Below are positions 1 to 9,872 of a stretch of 64,000 nt of DNA, one piece after another. Numbering within the stretch: the first letter of the stretch is position 1; each line of letters begins with the position of its first letter. The stretch covers positions 62,001 to 126,000 of the forward strand of contig JAKCCV010000007.1 of assembly GCA_021838785.1 (NCBI GenBank). Direction: 5' to 3'. A model generated the notes under the pieces. That model had not been told where the DNA came from and ran no database searches. It saw only the letters and a program-made list of their open reading frames with translations. The position numbers and the translations under genes were made by a program. This DNA comes from Acidobacteriota bacterium. GTDB lineage: Bacteria > Acidobacteriota > Terriglobia > UBA7540.

Positions 1-106
1 AGGCGATGAACCCAGGGAATCCTCGCCCCCGCGCGCAGCGCAGCTCAGCAGCACGCAGTCCCCCGCCCCCGGCTCGGCCAAGCTACGACAAATTTTAACG
101 CGGTCG

Positions 107-457
107 GTGTTTTGGGCGTATGAACGAGGCAGTTGGCAATACGATGTGATTGTGCTGGTTATCTTGGCCTTCATTTTCCTCACGCCGAGGTCCTGGTTCC
201 ATGACCGACCGCGATTGCAACTTTCCGACCTGCGTCACGTCCAAGGCATTGTGCAAATTAGTCACAAAAAAAACCTCTGGACATTCCAGGTGGACGCGCG
301 CCTCGTCCAAACGGAAGGGAAACCGGACCTTCAAAGCCTACTTCAGGATGTTCTGAAGTCTCGCCTGCGGAGGAACTTTACCATACGCTCGGTCACTCCG
401 GTCAAAGACCGAAACGGCATCATCCTGGGCTACAACGTGGTGCTTCAGACCCACTGA
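107..457 (+). CDS. small membrane-anchored protein of unknown function
   Basis: A 116-residue ORF from a GTG codon. It has one clear hydrophobic segment (about residues 12-27, IVLVILAFIFLTP) followed by a hydrophilic domain of about 85 residues ending in alternating hydrophobic strands, which suggests a short membrane anchor with a soluble domain. The frame is open upstream to the window edge with no ATG, so the true start could lie further left. No family was recognised. It lies 44 bp before a LolA-like gene on the same strand and may share its transcript. Confidence 0.5.
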   Translation: MFWAYERGSWQYDVIVLVILAFIFLTPRSWFHDRPRLQLSDLRHVQGIVQISHKKNLWTFQVDARLVQTEGKPDLQSLLQDVLKSRLRRNFTIRSVTPVKDRNGIILGYNVVLQTH

Positions 458-501
458 TGCATCTTTCGCACCAGATTGAGAATCCAATCCGGTAGGAGCT
501 C

Positions 502-1233
502 ATGAACCCCAAGGCAAGGCTTTTGAGATTGGGAATGGTCGTAGCGTGGCTTGTGGTGGGGATCGCCACAGCACACCCGGCCTCCGCCGCGGCGGTGCTG
601 GGTCGTCACAAATACTCGAGCAAGCTGACGCTGGCTCAGATTCTTCAGCGGATGAGCGAAACTGGCAGGCACCTTCAAACCTTTTCAGCCTCGCTGGCCT
701 ATACCAAGGTCACCGTGCTGGTGAACGACCGCCTGACAGAAACCGGAACCCTCTATTTCCGGAACGGCCGGCATCCTGAAGTCCGCATTGATTTCAATCA
801 GCCTGATAAGAAGACGGTTCTCTTCCGCAAGGACAAGGGGGAGATGTACCTCCCAAAAATCAATCAGATTCAGGTTTATACCCTCCGCCATCACCAGGGG
901 CTGGTCCAGCAGTTCTTGCTGCTGGGCTTCGGGAGCAATGCCCAGGAATTGACGAGGGCGTATGACATTCGCTTTGTGAAGGAAGAAAAAATGGGGGGTA
1001 ATCAAACGGCTCTGCTCGAACTCTTTCCGCGCAATCGGGAAGTCGCCGCTCAGCTCTCCAAGATTGATTTGTGGATTAACGAAGAGTCCTGGCTTCCGGT
1101 GCAACAGCAATTTTTTGAGCCGAGCGGAGACTACATGATCGCCAGTTATACCGATGTTCGGGTCAACCGAGGCATTCCTCCTTCCGAGTTCCGGCTACGG
1201 GTGAAGGGCGCCAAGCGCGTCAACATGGGCTAA
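502..1233 (+). CDS. LolA-like outer-membrane lipoprotein-sorting family protein
   Basis: A 243-residue exported protein. The N-terminal signal peptide (hydrophobic core about residues 10-25, ending near HPASAAA) is followed by a region rich in amphipathic beta strands typical of the LolA/LppX half-barrel: a strand reading TGTLYFRNGRHPEVRIDF, then VLFRKDKGEMYLP, and a late LPVQQQFFEPSGDYMIASYTDV. Proteins of this fold carry lipoproteins or lipids across the periplasm. A GGAG ribosome-binding site lies at about 495 before the ATG. The cargo cannot be told; other LolA-like folds without sorting activity exist. Confidence 0.65.
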   Translation: MNPKARLLRLGMVVAWLVVGIATAHPASAAAVLGRHKYSSKLTLAQILQRMSETGRHLQTFSASLAYTKVTVLVNDRLTETGTLYFRNGRHPEVRIDFNQPDKKTVLFRKDKGEMYLPKINQIQVYTLRHHQGLVQQFLLLGFGSNAQELTRAYDIRFVKEEKMGGNQTALLELFPRNREVAAQLSKIDLWINEESWLPVQQQFFEPSGDYMIASYTDVRVNRGIPPSEFRLRVKGAKRVNMG

Positions 1234-1474
1234 TCCTGCCCGTGGGCGCCGCGGAAGCTCGCCCTCTGGAGCTTCCCAGGGCCATTTCGCCCTCGCTTTT
1301 TCTCCATTCGAGTTTCTCGCCTTGCAGGTTGGTCCTGCGCGCCTTATGCTAAAGAGGCTGAGCGTTGGGCCGGGCCGGTCATTCTGAGCCGAGGCAGCGG
1401 CTGGAAAGCCCCCGAACTCGCCCGAACGGCCCGAGGGCCGGTAGCCGCCTGAGCTCCGGTGCCGCCTCACAACC

Positions 1475-2503
1475 ATGAATAGGCTTTTAATGCGCCGTCG
1501 AATCCGCTTCCTTCATACGCGATGGCGAGAGATTAGGATGATCGCCGGGGGGCTCCTCTCGTCCCGCCATCCGGTTCTCGCCCACATCATTCCCATTCGC
1601 CGCTGCAATCTTTCCTGCTCTTACTGTAACGAATACGACGATTTCTCAAAGCCTGTCCCGCTGGAGGTGATGCTCCGCCGGGTTGATCGGTTGGCGGAGC
1701 TGGGCACCCGCATCATCACCATCAGCGGCGGCGAACCTCTGCTCCACCCGCAGCTCGAAGCTATCATTCGACAGATTCGCAGGCGCGGCATGATTGCGGG
1801 CCTGATTACCAATGGCTATCTGCTGACGGCCCGCCGCATTGAAGCGCTCAATGAGGCCGGCCTTGAGCACATGCAGATCAGCATTGACAACGTGTTGCCG
1901 GACGACGTGTCCAAAAAGAGCCTCAAAGTGCTGGATCAAAAGCTTCAATTGTTGGCTCGCTACGCCATCTTCCAGGTCAACATCAACTCGGTGCTGGGAA
2001 GCATGATGCCCAATCCCGAGGATGCCCTCGCCGTCGCGCGCCGGGCGCTGGAATTGGGGTTCACTTCCACGGTCGGAATTCTTCACGACGCTAACGGGCA
2101 AGTCCAGGCGCTCGGCCAGCGGCAGGGGGAAATTTTTGAGCAAATTATGAGCTTCGGCAAGCGCTCTTACTCGAGGTTTAACGCATTTGAGCACGATCTC
2201 GCCCACGGCCGACCGCACGCGTGGCGATGTCGCGCGGGCAGCCGCTATCTCTACATTTGCGAGGACGGTCTAGTTCACTATTGCTCGCAGCAACGCGGCT
2301 ACCCGGGGATTCCTCTTGAAAAATACACCCGCGAGCACATCCGCCATGAGTACTTCACCCGCAAAGACTGTGCCCCTCACTGCACGCTCCAGTGCGTGCA
2401 ACAAATCGCCCTGCTCGATAATTGGCGCGATCCGCAGGACCGGCCCGCCTTCAAACCTGCTGGCCACCTCGTCAGATTACAAACCAGTGGCCGCGAATCT
2501 TAA
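1475..2503 (+). CDS. radical SAM protein with SPASM-like C-terminal cysteines
   Basis: A 342-residue radical SAM enzyme. The iron-sulfur/SAM motif CX3CX2C is at C44, C48 and C51 (CNLSCSYC), and the GGEP motif follows in [11 protein letters not shown]. The C-terminal third has extra cysteines ([27 protein letters not shown]), as expected for an auxiliary cluster domain of the SPASM or twitch type. The layout resembles hopanoid HpnH-like and peptide-modifying enzymes, but the substrate is not evident and no precursor peptide is visible next to it. A 240-bp gap separates it from the upstream gene. Confidence 0.75.
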   Translation: MNRLLMRRRIRFLHTRWREIRMIAGGLLSSRHPVLAHIIPIRRCNLSCSYCNEYDDFSKPVPLEVMLRRVDRLAELGTRIITISGGEPLLHPQLEAIIRQIRRRGMIAGLITNGYLLTARRIEALNEAGLEHMQISIDNVLPDDVSKKSLKVLDQKLQLLARYAIFQVNINSVLGSMMPNPEDALAVARRALELGFTSTVGILHDANGQVQALGQRQGEIFEQIMSFGKRSYSRFNAFEHDLAHGRPHAWRCRAGSRYLYICEDGLVHYCSQQRGYPGIPLEKYTREHIRHEYFTRKDCAPHCTLQCVQQIALLDNWRDPQDRPAFKPAGHLVRLQTSGRES

Positions 2504-2563
2504 CGCGGCGAGGCCGGGGGGCGCCAAGTTCGCCCGGCGAGCCCGCCGGCCAGAATGCCCGCT

Positions 2564-3325
2564 CTAGGCCGGCTTGCCCGTGCGGGCTGACGACTTGGCA
2601 ATTCTCCACTCGATTTGCGCGACAGCCGCGCCCAGCACTCGGGCATCATGCTGGGTCAATTCCAAATCAAGAAGGAATCGCCGCAGCTTCAGAATCTGGG
2701 CTTGCCGGCCCTTGGGCGTAAAGTAGCTACTCGCATCGAGAATGTGAATGGTACGCTCGAGCAGATGCGCCAAGGTCTGGACGTTAGCCGGTGCGGAGGG
2801 ACTTGTCTTGATCGCAGGGGCATTCGGATGGACCAGCGCGGAGCGAGCTAACTCGTAACAACATACCGCCACCGCCTGCCCGAGGTTCATTGAGGGGCAA
2901 TCAGAAGCTGTTGGAATGCGCACCCAGACGTGGCAGTGGCTAAGGTCGTCGTTCGAGAGGCCGGTTTTTTCCGACCCAAACAGCCAAGCGACGCGTCCGC
3001 GCGCTTTCCGCCGACGGAGCCACGCTGGGAAGCGGTCGAGCGAAATCAGCTCCCGCTCGCAATGGCGGCGCGCACCGGTGGTGGTACCGATGACAAGCTG
3101 ACAATCGCCAATCGCCTCCAGAAGCTTCGGCACCGCGCGCGCCGTTTGCAGGAGGGGTTCTGCTCCCACCGCCGAGCGTGCCTCGCGCCAAGTCGGCTCA
3201 TAGGGCGCGACCACCACAAGATCGCTCGATCCGAAATTGGCCAAGGCCCGGGCGGCCGCGCCGATATTCAGCGGATTCCGCGGCCGCACCAAAACCATGC
3301 GCCAGCTCTCCCACCGGCTTCGCAT
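2564..3325 (-). CDS. trmJ: TrmJ-type tRNA (cytidine/uridine-2'-O-)-methyltransferase
   Basis: A 253-residue SpoU/TrmH-superfamily (SPOUT) methyltransferase. The three family motifs are visible: PRNPLNIGAAARALANFG near the N-terminus, LFGSEKTGLSNDDL in the middle, and PSMNLGQAVAVCCYEL at the knot. The C-terminal extension with helices (HLLERTIHILD) and the early NIGAAARA fit TrmJ, which methylates tRNA position 32, better than RlmB. Assignment to TrmJ rather than another SpoU member rests on motif spacing only. It converges with the radical SAM gene. Confidence 0.75.
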   Translation of the reverse strand: MRSRWESWRMVLVRPRNPLNIGAAARALANFGSSDLVVVAPYEPTWREARSAVGAEPLLQTARAVPKLLEAIGDCQLVIGTTTGARRHCERELISLDRFPAWLRRRKARGRVAWLFGSEKTGLSNDDLSHCHVWVRIPTASDCPSMNLGQAVAVCCYELARSALVHPNAPAIKTSPSAPANVQTLAHLLERTIHILDASSYFTPKGRQAQILKLRRFLLDLELTQHDARVLGAAVAQIEWRIAKSSARTGKPA

Positions 3326-3418
3326 GACGATTCTCTTAGGGTGCGCAACCTCGTTTTACGGGGGGCTCATTTGGCCCTAACCCCGCGCTGACGCGAGCCA
3401 AGGGCGGCTGCCAGAGCG

Positions 3419-4660
3419 CTAGGGCGCGTCCTGCTGTTTTGAGGGTGACTTGGCCGCGCCGGGCGTTTGAGGAGTTGGGTTGGCTCCCGCAATACCGATC
3501 ATTTTGATCGTCGAGGTAGATCGGAACTGTTTGTAATCCGTGTAGCGGATAATCTCGCGTATATGAACGGGGCCTGTCGGAAAATAGAGCGTGTCATCGG
3601 CCTCGGTGAAGACAGGAAACCAAAACTTGCCGTCAATTTGCTGCCGCCATGTGCTAAACCTCGGGAAAAGATTCACATTGCTCCCGTGGCGGATTTCTGG
3701 CACTTGCCGGCCTTCTGTCTTCACAATCTGCAGGTCATGGTCATCCACATAGACGACGCCGTCAAAGTATTCGTGGTGTTTTTTGATAACCTTGGGTTCA
3801 ACGCGAAAGACATACACGGTCAGTTTATCCAGCGGCACATGGCCAAGGTAACGAATGTTGTACTCTGGAAGCTCGCTCGTGGTCACGACAAACGGCTGGG
3901 TGTGGCGCATCTGGTACAAATCCTGCTCGGTCAGCAGGACTCCCTTAAGGTCGCCCACCGGCGCATACGTAACCCTCTCAATGCGATGCCCGTTGCTGTC
4001 ATACAGAATATCCCAATCCTGCTCCCACGTGCCGTCCACGTGGCCGTCGGCATCAAGGGTCTCAACGCGGTTGATCTGGTGATAGGTATAGTCGCTTCGG
4101 GCCGCCTTGAACAAGGATTCTTTCGCCGCGAAGGTCTGGATAATCTTTTGAATCTCGGCAGGGCTGGGGTTGCTTAGCTTGGGTGGAGGTGACGCCTTCG
4201 CAGAGGCTGGGGCGCGGGATCCGGAGGTCACCGGTCGAGAGCTTTCAGATGTCGGGCGGTTGCCCGGGGCGGCGGTTTCTTGCGCCGTGGTCTGCAACGC
4301 CCCGCGCGGTGGCGCCTTCGGTAAAGCGGACCGAGCCAGGGGAGGTACTTCCTGCATCGTGGGAGGGGCCGGTGGCGCGGCGGAGTAAAGCTGGTCAGAA
4401 ATTTTCTGAATTTCCTTGATCAACGCCGGGGTGGCTCCGTGTTTCTTGAATTCCTTGGCAATCGCCGGCGTCATCAGGAAGCTTACGCCGCGTTCAGCAA
4501 CAAGCGTCATGATCTTCTGTGGCGTTGCCCCTGCCGTCAGCAAAAGATTGATTTCATCCTTGCTCAAAGGCTTCGCTGCTACAGAAGGCAGTGCTACCCA
4601 AAGCATTCCCGCCGCCACCCACAGCCACACCGTGAGCGCGGTTCGCGTGTGACGATTCAT
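3419..4660 (-). CDS. exported protein of unknown function with Ala/Pro-rich linker and beta-rich C-terminal domain
   Basis: About 413 residues from the ATG at 4660 (a TTG at 4678 is a less likely start). The signal peptide is followed by a small helical domain (LSKDEINLLLTAGATPQKIM and FLMTPAIAKEFKKHGATPALIKEI). A low-complexity Pro/Ala/Ser linker of about 90 residues comes next, and then a C-terminal domain of about 220 residues with strands such as YTYHQINRVETLD, VYVFRVEPKVIKKHHEYFDG and RQQIDGKFWFPVFTEADD. That domain resembles outer-membrane lipoprotein-sorting (LolA-like) folds seen in many acidobacterial exported proteins. Family and role are not recognised. Confidence 0.65.
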   Translation of the reverse strand: MNRHTRTALTVWLWVAAGMLWVALPSVAAKPLSKDEINLLLTAGATPQKIMTLVAERGVSFLMTPAIAKEFKKHGATPALIKEIQKISDQLYSAAPPAPPTMQEVPPLARSALPKAPPRGALQTTAQETAAPGNRPTSESSRPVTSGSRAPASAKASPPPKLSNPSPAEIQKIIQTFAAKESLFKAARSDYTYHQINRVETLDADGHVDGTWEQDWDILYDSNGHRIERVTYAPVGDLKGVLLTEQDLYQMRHTQPFVVTTSELPEYNIRYLGHVPLDKLTVYVFRVEPKVIKKHHEYFDGVVYVDDHDLQIVKTEGRQVPEIRHGSNVNLFPRFSTWRQQIDGKFWFPVFTEADDTLYFPTGPVHIREIIRYTDYKQFRSTSTIKMIGIAGANPTPQTPGAAKSPSKQQDAP

Positions 4661-4805
4661 CGTTCTTCGGCCTGTCAAGTTCGCTCGACAGCCCCTTCTT
4701 CAACTATAGACACCGAATCTTGCCGCGGAGTTGTATCCGCGGGGCACCCTCATGCCTGCCCCGCGGACGGGTTTCCCGCTACCACACGCCACCGGTTTTC
4801 TGGCG

Positions 4806-4949
4806 TCAGCGCGCACGGCGCCGATTCTTGAGCCGATGACGCCGCAGCTTGCGTGGGTTCCGCTTCGGCTTGGAGATGGCAAACGTTGTGGTCCCAACTC
4901 TGCGAACGGACCATGGTTGTTTGTTAGGCTGGGTTTCTGATTTCTCCAT
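4806..4949 (-). CDS. possible 47-residue arginine-rich basic protein
   Basis: A short ORF on the minus strand from the ATG at 4949 to the TGA at 4806. The second half is very basic: KPKRNPRKLRRHRLKNRRRAR, with R/K making up about 18 of the last 21 residues. An AGG-containing Shine-Dalgarno-like stretch (TAAGGATAACG) lies about 10 bases upstream. It would suit a nucleic-acid-binding or ribosome-associated microprotein, but GC-rich DNA readily encodes Arg-rich chance ORFs. It lies in an otherwise empty 460-bp interval (4661-5123), in which nothing else could be supported. Confidence 0.3.
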   Translation of the reverse strand: MEKSETQPNKQPWSVRRVGTTTFAISKPKRNPRKLRRHRLKNRRRAR

Positions 4950-5123
4950 GAAACGTTATCCTTAACTCCCATTGGGCATTCACGACAAGCCTTGGAGAAC
5001 TTATCGGCGGAACGCCCATCTTACCGCTCAAGAATCTTAGCGTTGAAACTTCATTAAAACAAGGCCGTCGCTAAGCCATGAGCTTCGGTGCGCCAAGGCC
5101 GTTGGTAAACGCTCCCGCTCGAG

Positions 5124-6761
5124 TCAAGGCAGCGCCGAGGCGGAACTTGGCCAATCCAAGGCCACAATGCTGCCGTTTTTCAGCCGCTCAAGGATGGGCG
5201 AATAAAGTCCCAGGAGTTTGCGCCGCCACCATTGGCCCGTCCGGCGCCGCTGCTTGAAGTTGGTGAACCAATACTGCCACAAAACGGCGCGCACGAAGCG
5301 TGGCGGCGCTTTGGCAAACGGATTGGAGCGGAAGAGCGCCAGCACGCTGGGATCATTTTCAAGCAGCAACTCCTGCGTTCGCACCACCCACGGGTTGGCT
5401 TCCCAGGACTCGAGCGAAGCGAACCACAAATTCCACTCGAAGCGCGGTTGATAGGGCGCGTAGATGCCGGGTGCCTGGCGCGGATTTTGAGGCTTGTAGC
5501 GGAAGGGGTATGCAATCCAAGTGAGGCCGTCGCGGGATCCCTGAAATTCGATCTCATAGCGGTGTCGCGTCATCACCGCGAAGAGTCCGTAACGATTGGC
5601 AAAGCGAAACGGCTCCAGCAGCGTGATGGGCAACGTCGGCAGCGGAAGCCAAGGAACGAGCATCAGGAGGAGCAAGGCGGTGGTCGCGTAAAAGTCCCAG
5701 CCAAGGAAAAATGCGGGCACCAGTAAATTGTTCCACGTGGAACAACGACTCTCCGGCTTCGAAACACTTGCGGAGTGCGCCGCGCTATTCCCGACAGAGG
5801 GTGATGCCGCCTTCCAAAGGTGCAAGCCTTCAAACCAGCCTTTGGCTCGCCTAACACTACTCCCATCGGAGATTCGCTTGAAAAAGACGTCGTCCAGTAA
5901 CAGAAACCCGAGAAAGAGAACCAAATAGTTCAAGAAGGCATAGTTGGCCGTCAGGATGATTCCGATTTGGAAAGCCGTCAGGATGAAGAAACCTAGGATT
6001 CGATAACGGCGAGGCAAGAGAAACATCCAACACAGGCCCAACTCGGCAAGGAGCGTGAACAGCGCGCAACCCCTTTGGAACAGGTGCGGCATCTGTTGAG
6101 CGTACCAGCCGATCCAAGTGGGCAACGGACCGTTTTGATAGTACTGATACATAGCGGTTAAATGGCGCCACTCCGGATCGTGGCTGGCCAACTTGGCGAC
6201 CCCGGACTCAAAGTAAATCCGAAACCATTCCCACTGAAGCAGGAAACGGCTGGCCCGCGAGGGCGCGTGCTGTGCTCCCAGTCCCGGGCGCCACCCCGGC
6301 GGCGCAAAGAACAGGGAAACGAACGCGGCTTCCAGCAACATGCCGTCGGATTGAAAATCGGCAAAGTCTCGCGCCGCCGCCATAAAGGAAAGGAAGGCCG
6401 CAAGACAAATAAAGATTGAGCCGCGCGGCCAGATGTTCAAAAACAGCAAGGCGGAAGCAATCAAACCCACCCAAACCAGAATCCGCATGGCTTCTATCCC
6501 GCTTCCCAGCCACAACAGGGTGGGCGCGAACCAGTAACGGTCAAGACCGGTATGCCGGGCAAGATAGCGGAGATAATCTCGCGCCGGAAGAATTCCCTCC
6601 GGACCAATCAAGCCCTCAATTTGAAAGGCGAGTGAGTAGAAAGCCGAAAAGAAAATCGCCCCCAGCGCGCGCAAAAAAATCCAGCGCGGCCAAAGATGCC
6701 CCGCACCCCCAACCGGCTCAGGGCCAAAAAACCAGGCCAGAATTTGTTTCATCTTTCCCAT
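5124..6761 (-). CDS. lipase maturation factor family membrane protein
   Basis: A 545-residue multi-pass membrane protein. The N-terminal block FLRALGAIFFSAFYSLAFQIEGLIGPEGILPA matches the lipase maturation factor (LMF1, formerly DUF1222) family. Several transmembrane helices follow. The conserved C-terminal soluble section reads QPRFEWNLWFASLESW, then FRSNPFAKAPPRFVRAVLWQYWFTN. In animals LMF1 helps fold lipases in the ER; the bacterial homologues have no established role, so only family membership is claimed. It stands alone on the minus strand, divergent from ileS. Confidence 0.8.
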   Translation of the reverse strand: MGKMKQILAWFFGPEPVGGAGHLWPRWIFLRALGAIFFSAFYSLAFQIEGLIGPEGILPARDYLRYLARHTGLDRYWFAPTLLWLGSGIEAMRILVWVGLIASALLFLNIWPRGSIFICLAAFLSFMAAARDFADFQSDGMLLEAAFVSLFFAPPGWRPGLGAQHAPSRASRFLLQWEWFRIYFESGVAKLASHDPEWRHLTAMYQYYQNGPLPTWIGWYAQQMPHLFQRGCALFTLLAELGLCWMFLLPRRYRILGFFILTAFQIGIILTANYAFLNYLVLFLGFLLLDDVFFKRISDGSSVRRAKGWFEGLHLWKAASPSVGNSAAHSASVSKPESRCSTWNNLLVPAFFLGWDFYATTALLLLMLVPWLPLPTLPITLLEPFRFANRYGLFAVMTRHRYEIEFQGSRDGLTWIAYPFRYKPQNPRQAPGIYAPYQPRFEWNLWFASLESWEANPWVVRTQELLLENDPSVLALFRSNPFAKAPPRFVRAVLWQYWFTNFKQRRRTGQWWRRKLLGLYSPILERLKNGSIVALDWPSSASALP

Positions 6762-6999
6762 CGCCGCCAGTCATTTTACCGGCGGTAAGCTGAAGTACGG
6801 CGTGAATTATCAAGGCTGTCATCCCTGTCAGTTCGACTCCTGAGCGCTCCCAAGGGCCTCCACAAGATAAAGGCCGAAATGAACGCCCTCCACAAAAACC
6901 CCGCTTCTATGTCGCACACCCCTTCAGGGCGCTTAACTGGACACCTTGAGCGCGGTTCCCTATAATGAGGCTTTTGCAATTCGCGGGAAATGAGGGTGC

Positions 7000-9837
7000 A
7001 TGGGCGAGGTGCTAGACCTTAAAGCGACGCTGAATCTGCCGCACACCGCGTTCCCCATGAAAGCCAATCTGCCGCAAAATGAGCCGCGGTGGTTGGCCAA
7101 GTGGGAGCAGGAAGATCTTTATGGGAAGATTCGGGCTCGTCGCAAGTCAGCGCCGATTTTTCTGCTTCACGACGGCCCTCCATACGCCAACGGCCGCATC
7201 CATTTGGGAACGGCGCTTAACAAGCTCCTCAAAGATTTCATTGTGAAATCGAAGACCATGGCGGGATTTAACTCACCCTATGTGCCGGGGTGGGATTGCC
7301 ACGGTTTGCCGATCGAACTCAACGTGGACCGGGAACTCGGGCCGCGGAAGGCGCAGATGAGCGCCGTCGAAGTTCGCCAGGCCTGCCGGCGTTACGCGCA
7401 AAAGTTTGTGGACCTTCAACGTCAGGACTTCATTCGGCTGGGCGTTTTTGGTGAGTGGAAAACGCCCTACCTGACGATGGATTACAGCTATGAGGCGCTG
7501 ATTGCCGAGCTGTTTCTCAAGTTCCTCGAAGAAGGTTACGCTTATCGCGGCTTGAAGCCGGTCTATTGGTGCATTTCTGACCGCACGGCGCTGGCCGAGG
7601 CCGAAGTCGAATACGAGGACCATCGCAGCCGCTCGATTTACGTCAAATACGCGCTCGTTTCCGATTCTGCCGCGCTGGCGCCCGAACTCGCCGGCCGCAA
7701 AGTCTGGGTGATGATCTGGACGACGACGCCCTGGACGTTGCCGGCCAGCATGGCCGTGGCTTTCCATCCCGATTTTGAATACTCGGTGGTTGAGGACGGC
7801 GAAGAAGCGACCTTGGTCGAAAGCCGTCGCGTCGAACCTGCTTTCCACGAGGCGGGCCTCAAGCCGGCCAAGCTCTTGGCGCGGATTCCGGGCAAGAAGC
7901 TGGAAGGTATCCGGTTGCAGCATCCCTTCCTCGACCGCGTCGTGCCGGGCGTTCTGGCGGACTATGTCACGGCGGAAGACGGAACCGGCTGCGTCCACAC
8001 CGCTCCCGGCCACGGCACCGAGGACTACGAGACCGGCGTCAAGTACGGCCTGCAGATTTACTCCCCGCTCGGCGACGGCGGCGAATTTACCGAAGGCTTG
8101 CCGGAATACAAAGGAAAAACGGTCTTCGAGGCGAACGAGCCCATCATCGAATTGCTCAAGGCGCGCGGGACGCTGGCCGGCTCGCCCGGCTGGCTGACCC
8201 ATTCCTATCCGCACTGCTGGCGCTGCCATCAACCGGTCATCTTCCGCGCCAATGAGCAGTGGTTCATCAACATTGACCACGAAGAGCTGCGCATGCGGGC
8301 GCTCGCCGAGATCAAGCGTGTTCGTTGGTCGCCGGCATGGGGCGAGGAACGCATCGCCGGCATGATCGCCACGCGGCCCGATTGGTGCATTTCCCGCCAA
8401 CGCGTCTGGGGCGTTCCCATCACCGTCTTTCATTGCGCTGAATGTAAAAAGCCTCTGATGGATGCGAAATTGGCGCGGCGGGCCGTCGAGCTTTTCAGGC
8501 AGGAGGGCGCCGACGCCTGGTACACGCATTCAATCGAGGAATTGCTGCCTCCGGGAACCCGTTGCCCGAATTGCGGCGGGTCGAAGTTCCGCAAGGAAAC
8601 CGACATTCTCGACGTGTGGTTCGATTCGGGCTCAAGCCACGCGGCGGTTCTCGGCCATCGCGACGATCTGCCCTGGCCGTCGGACGTTTATCTCGAAGGC
8701 GGCGACCAATATCGTGGCTGGTTCCATAGCTCGCTGCTTGTGGCCATGGTTAGCCACGGCAGCGCGCCCTATCGCCAGGTTTTGACCAACGGTTGGGTGC
8801 TCGATGCCGAAGGCCGCGCCATGTCCAAGTCGCTCGGCAATGTCATTGACCCGAACGAGGTCATCCAAACGCACGGCGCGGAAATCCTCCGGCTCTGGGT
8901 GGCCTCGGTGGATTTTCGGGAGGACGTCGTCATTTCTCCCGACATTCTGGCCCGCCTGTCGGAAGCCTACCGTAAGCTCCGCAACACCTTCCGGTACTGC
9001 CTGTCGAATCTCTATGATTTTGATCCCTCCAAGGACCTATTGTCCGGCGAGGCGCTTGAAGAAGTGGACGCCTGGGCCATCAGCCGGACCGCCGATGTGA
9101 TGGAGCAGGTGGAAGCACACTATCGGAATTTTGAATTTCACAAGGTTTACCGCGCGATTTACGACTTTGCCACGGTGGACCTGAGCGCCTTTTATTTTGA
9201 CATTTTGAAGGACCGGCTTTATACCGCGCCGCCGCGGTCGGCTCGGCGGCGGTCGGCGCAGTCGGCGGTGTATCGCATTTTGGAAACGCTGGCGCGCGCG
9301 CTCGCTCCCTTGATGAGTTTTACGACGGACGAAGTTTGGTCCTACATGCCCTCGCTTCCTTCCGGCGAGGCGCGGTCCGCGAGCGTGCACTTGGCCGAGT
9401 TTTTATCGCCCGCCGAACTGCGCAACGCCATCGGGACACGGCAGGGAGCCCGCATGGATAATTGGTCCCGGCTCATCGAAGTGCGCGATGCGGTGCTGAA
9501 GGCGCTTGAAACGGCGCGGCAGGAGAAGTTCATTCGCAGCGCCCTGGAAGCGCGGGTGGTGCTCGGCGCGGGCGGCGAACTGCGCAACCTGCTGCAGGAA
9601 TATGCTTCCACTCTCCCCACCCTTTTTATCGTGTCGCAGGTCGAACTCGCGCCGGGAGTGCTCGAGGGGGTCGAATCGAGCGGCCTTCCCGGCCTCAAGG
9701 TGAAGGTGGAGCGGGCGCGCGGCGCCAAATGCGCCCGTTGCTGGAATTACTCCGAGCTGGTGGGGCGCGACGCGCGCTATCCCGAGGTCTGCGAGCGCTG
9801 CTCGGAGGCGCTGCGCGAGTGGGAAGCCGGGCGCTAA
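7000..9837 (+). CDS. ileS: isoleucyl-tRNA synthetase
   Basis: A 945-residue class Ia synthetase that charges tRNA-Ile in the cytoplasm. Its N-terminal segment is typical (TAFPMKANLPQNEPRWLAKW). The HIGH-type motif is at about 62-70 (YANGRIHLG), an editing domain follows (WTTTPWTLPASMAVAFHP), and the KMSKS motif reads AMSKS at 607-611. The C-terminal zinc site is complete (CARCWNYSE and CERCSEAL). A GAGGGTG ribosome-binding site precedes the ATG. Length is normal for the bacterial type. It heads a run with lspA, rluD and a DPP IV gene; the ileS-lspA pairing is common in bacteria. Confidence 0.95.
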   Translation: MGEVLDLKATLNLPHTAFPMKANLPQNEPRWLAKWEQEDLYGKIRARRKSAPIFLLHDGPPYANGRIHLGTALNKLLKDFIVKSKTMAGFNSPYVPGWDCHGLPIELNVDRELGPRKAQMSAVEVRQACRRYAQKFVDLQRQDFIRLGVFGEWKTPYLTMDYSYEALIAELFLKFLEEGYAYRGLKPVYWCISDRTALAEAEVEYEDHRSRSIYVKYALVSDSAALAPELAGRKVWVMIWTTTPWTLPASMAVAFHPDFEYSVVEDGEEATLVESRRVEPAFHEAGLKPAKLLARIPGKKLEGIRLQHPFLDRVVPGVLADYVTAEDGTGCVHTAPGHGTEDYETGVKYGLQIYSPLGDGGEFTEGLPEYKGKTVFEANEPIIELLKARGTLAGSPGWLTHSYPHCWRCHQPVIFRANEQWFINIDHEELRMRALAEIKRVRWSPAWGEERIAGMIATRPDWCISRQRVWGVPITVFHCAECKKPLMDAKLARRAVELFRQEGADAWYTHSIEELLPPGTRCPNCGGSKFRKETDILDVWFDSGSSHAAVLGHRDDLPWPSDVYLEGGDQYRGWFHSSLLVAMVSHGSAPYRQVLTNGWVLDAEGRAMSKSLGNVIDPNEVIQTHGAEILRLWVASVDFREDVVISPDILARLSEAYRKLRNTFRYCLSNLYDFDPSKDLLSGEALEEVDAWAISRTADVMEQVEAHYRNFEFHKVYRAIYDFATVDLSAFYFDILKDRLYTAPPRSARRRSAQSAVYRILETLARALAPLMSFTTDEVWSYMPSLPSGEARSASVHLAEFLSPAELRNAIGTRQGARMDNWSRLIEVRDAVLKALETARQEKFIRSALEARVVLGAGGELRNLLQEYASTLPTLFIVSQVELAPGVLEGVESSGLPGLKVKVERARGAKCARCWNYSELVGRDARYPEVCERCSEALREWEAGR

Positions 9838-9872
9838 CTCGTCGCGGCGGCCCTCGCTCCGTTGGTCGGTTT

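Noticed and set aside
7273-8529. 418-codon ORF antisense to ileS
   Set aside because: Mirror of a high-GC conserved gene; composition is Arg/Gly/Asp-rich without motifs, and ileS is certain.
9729-9872. Upstream extension of lspA into ileS
   Set aside because: The extra 48 codons overlap the conserved zinc-binding end of ileS and give an overlong signal peptidase.
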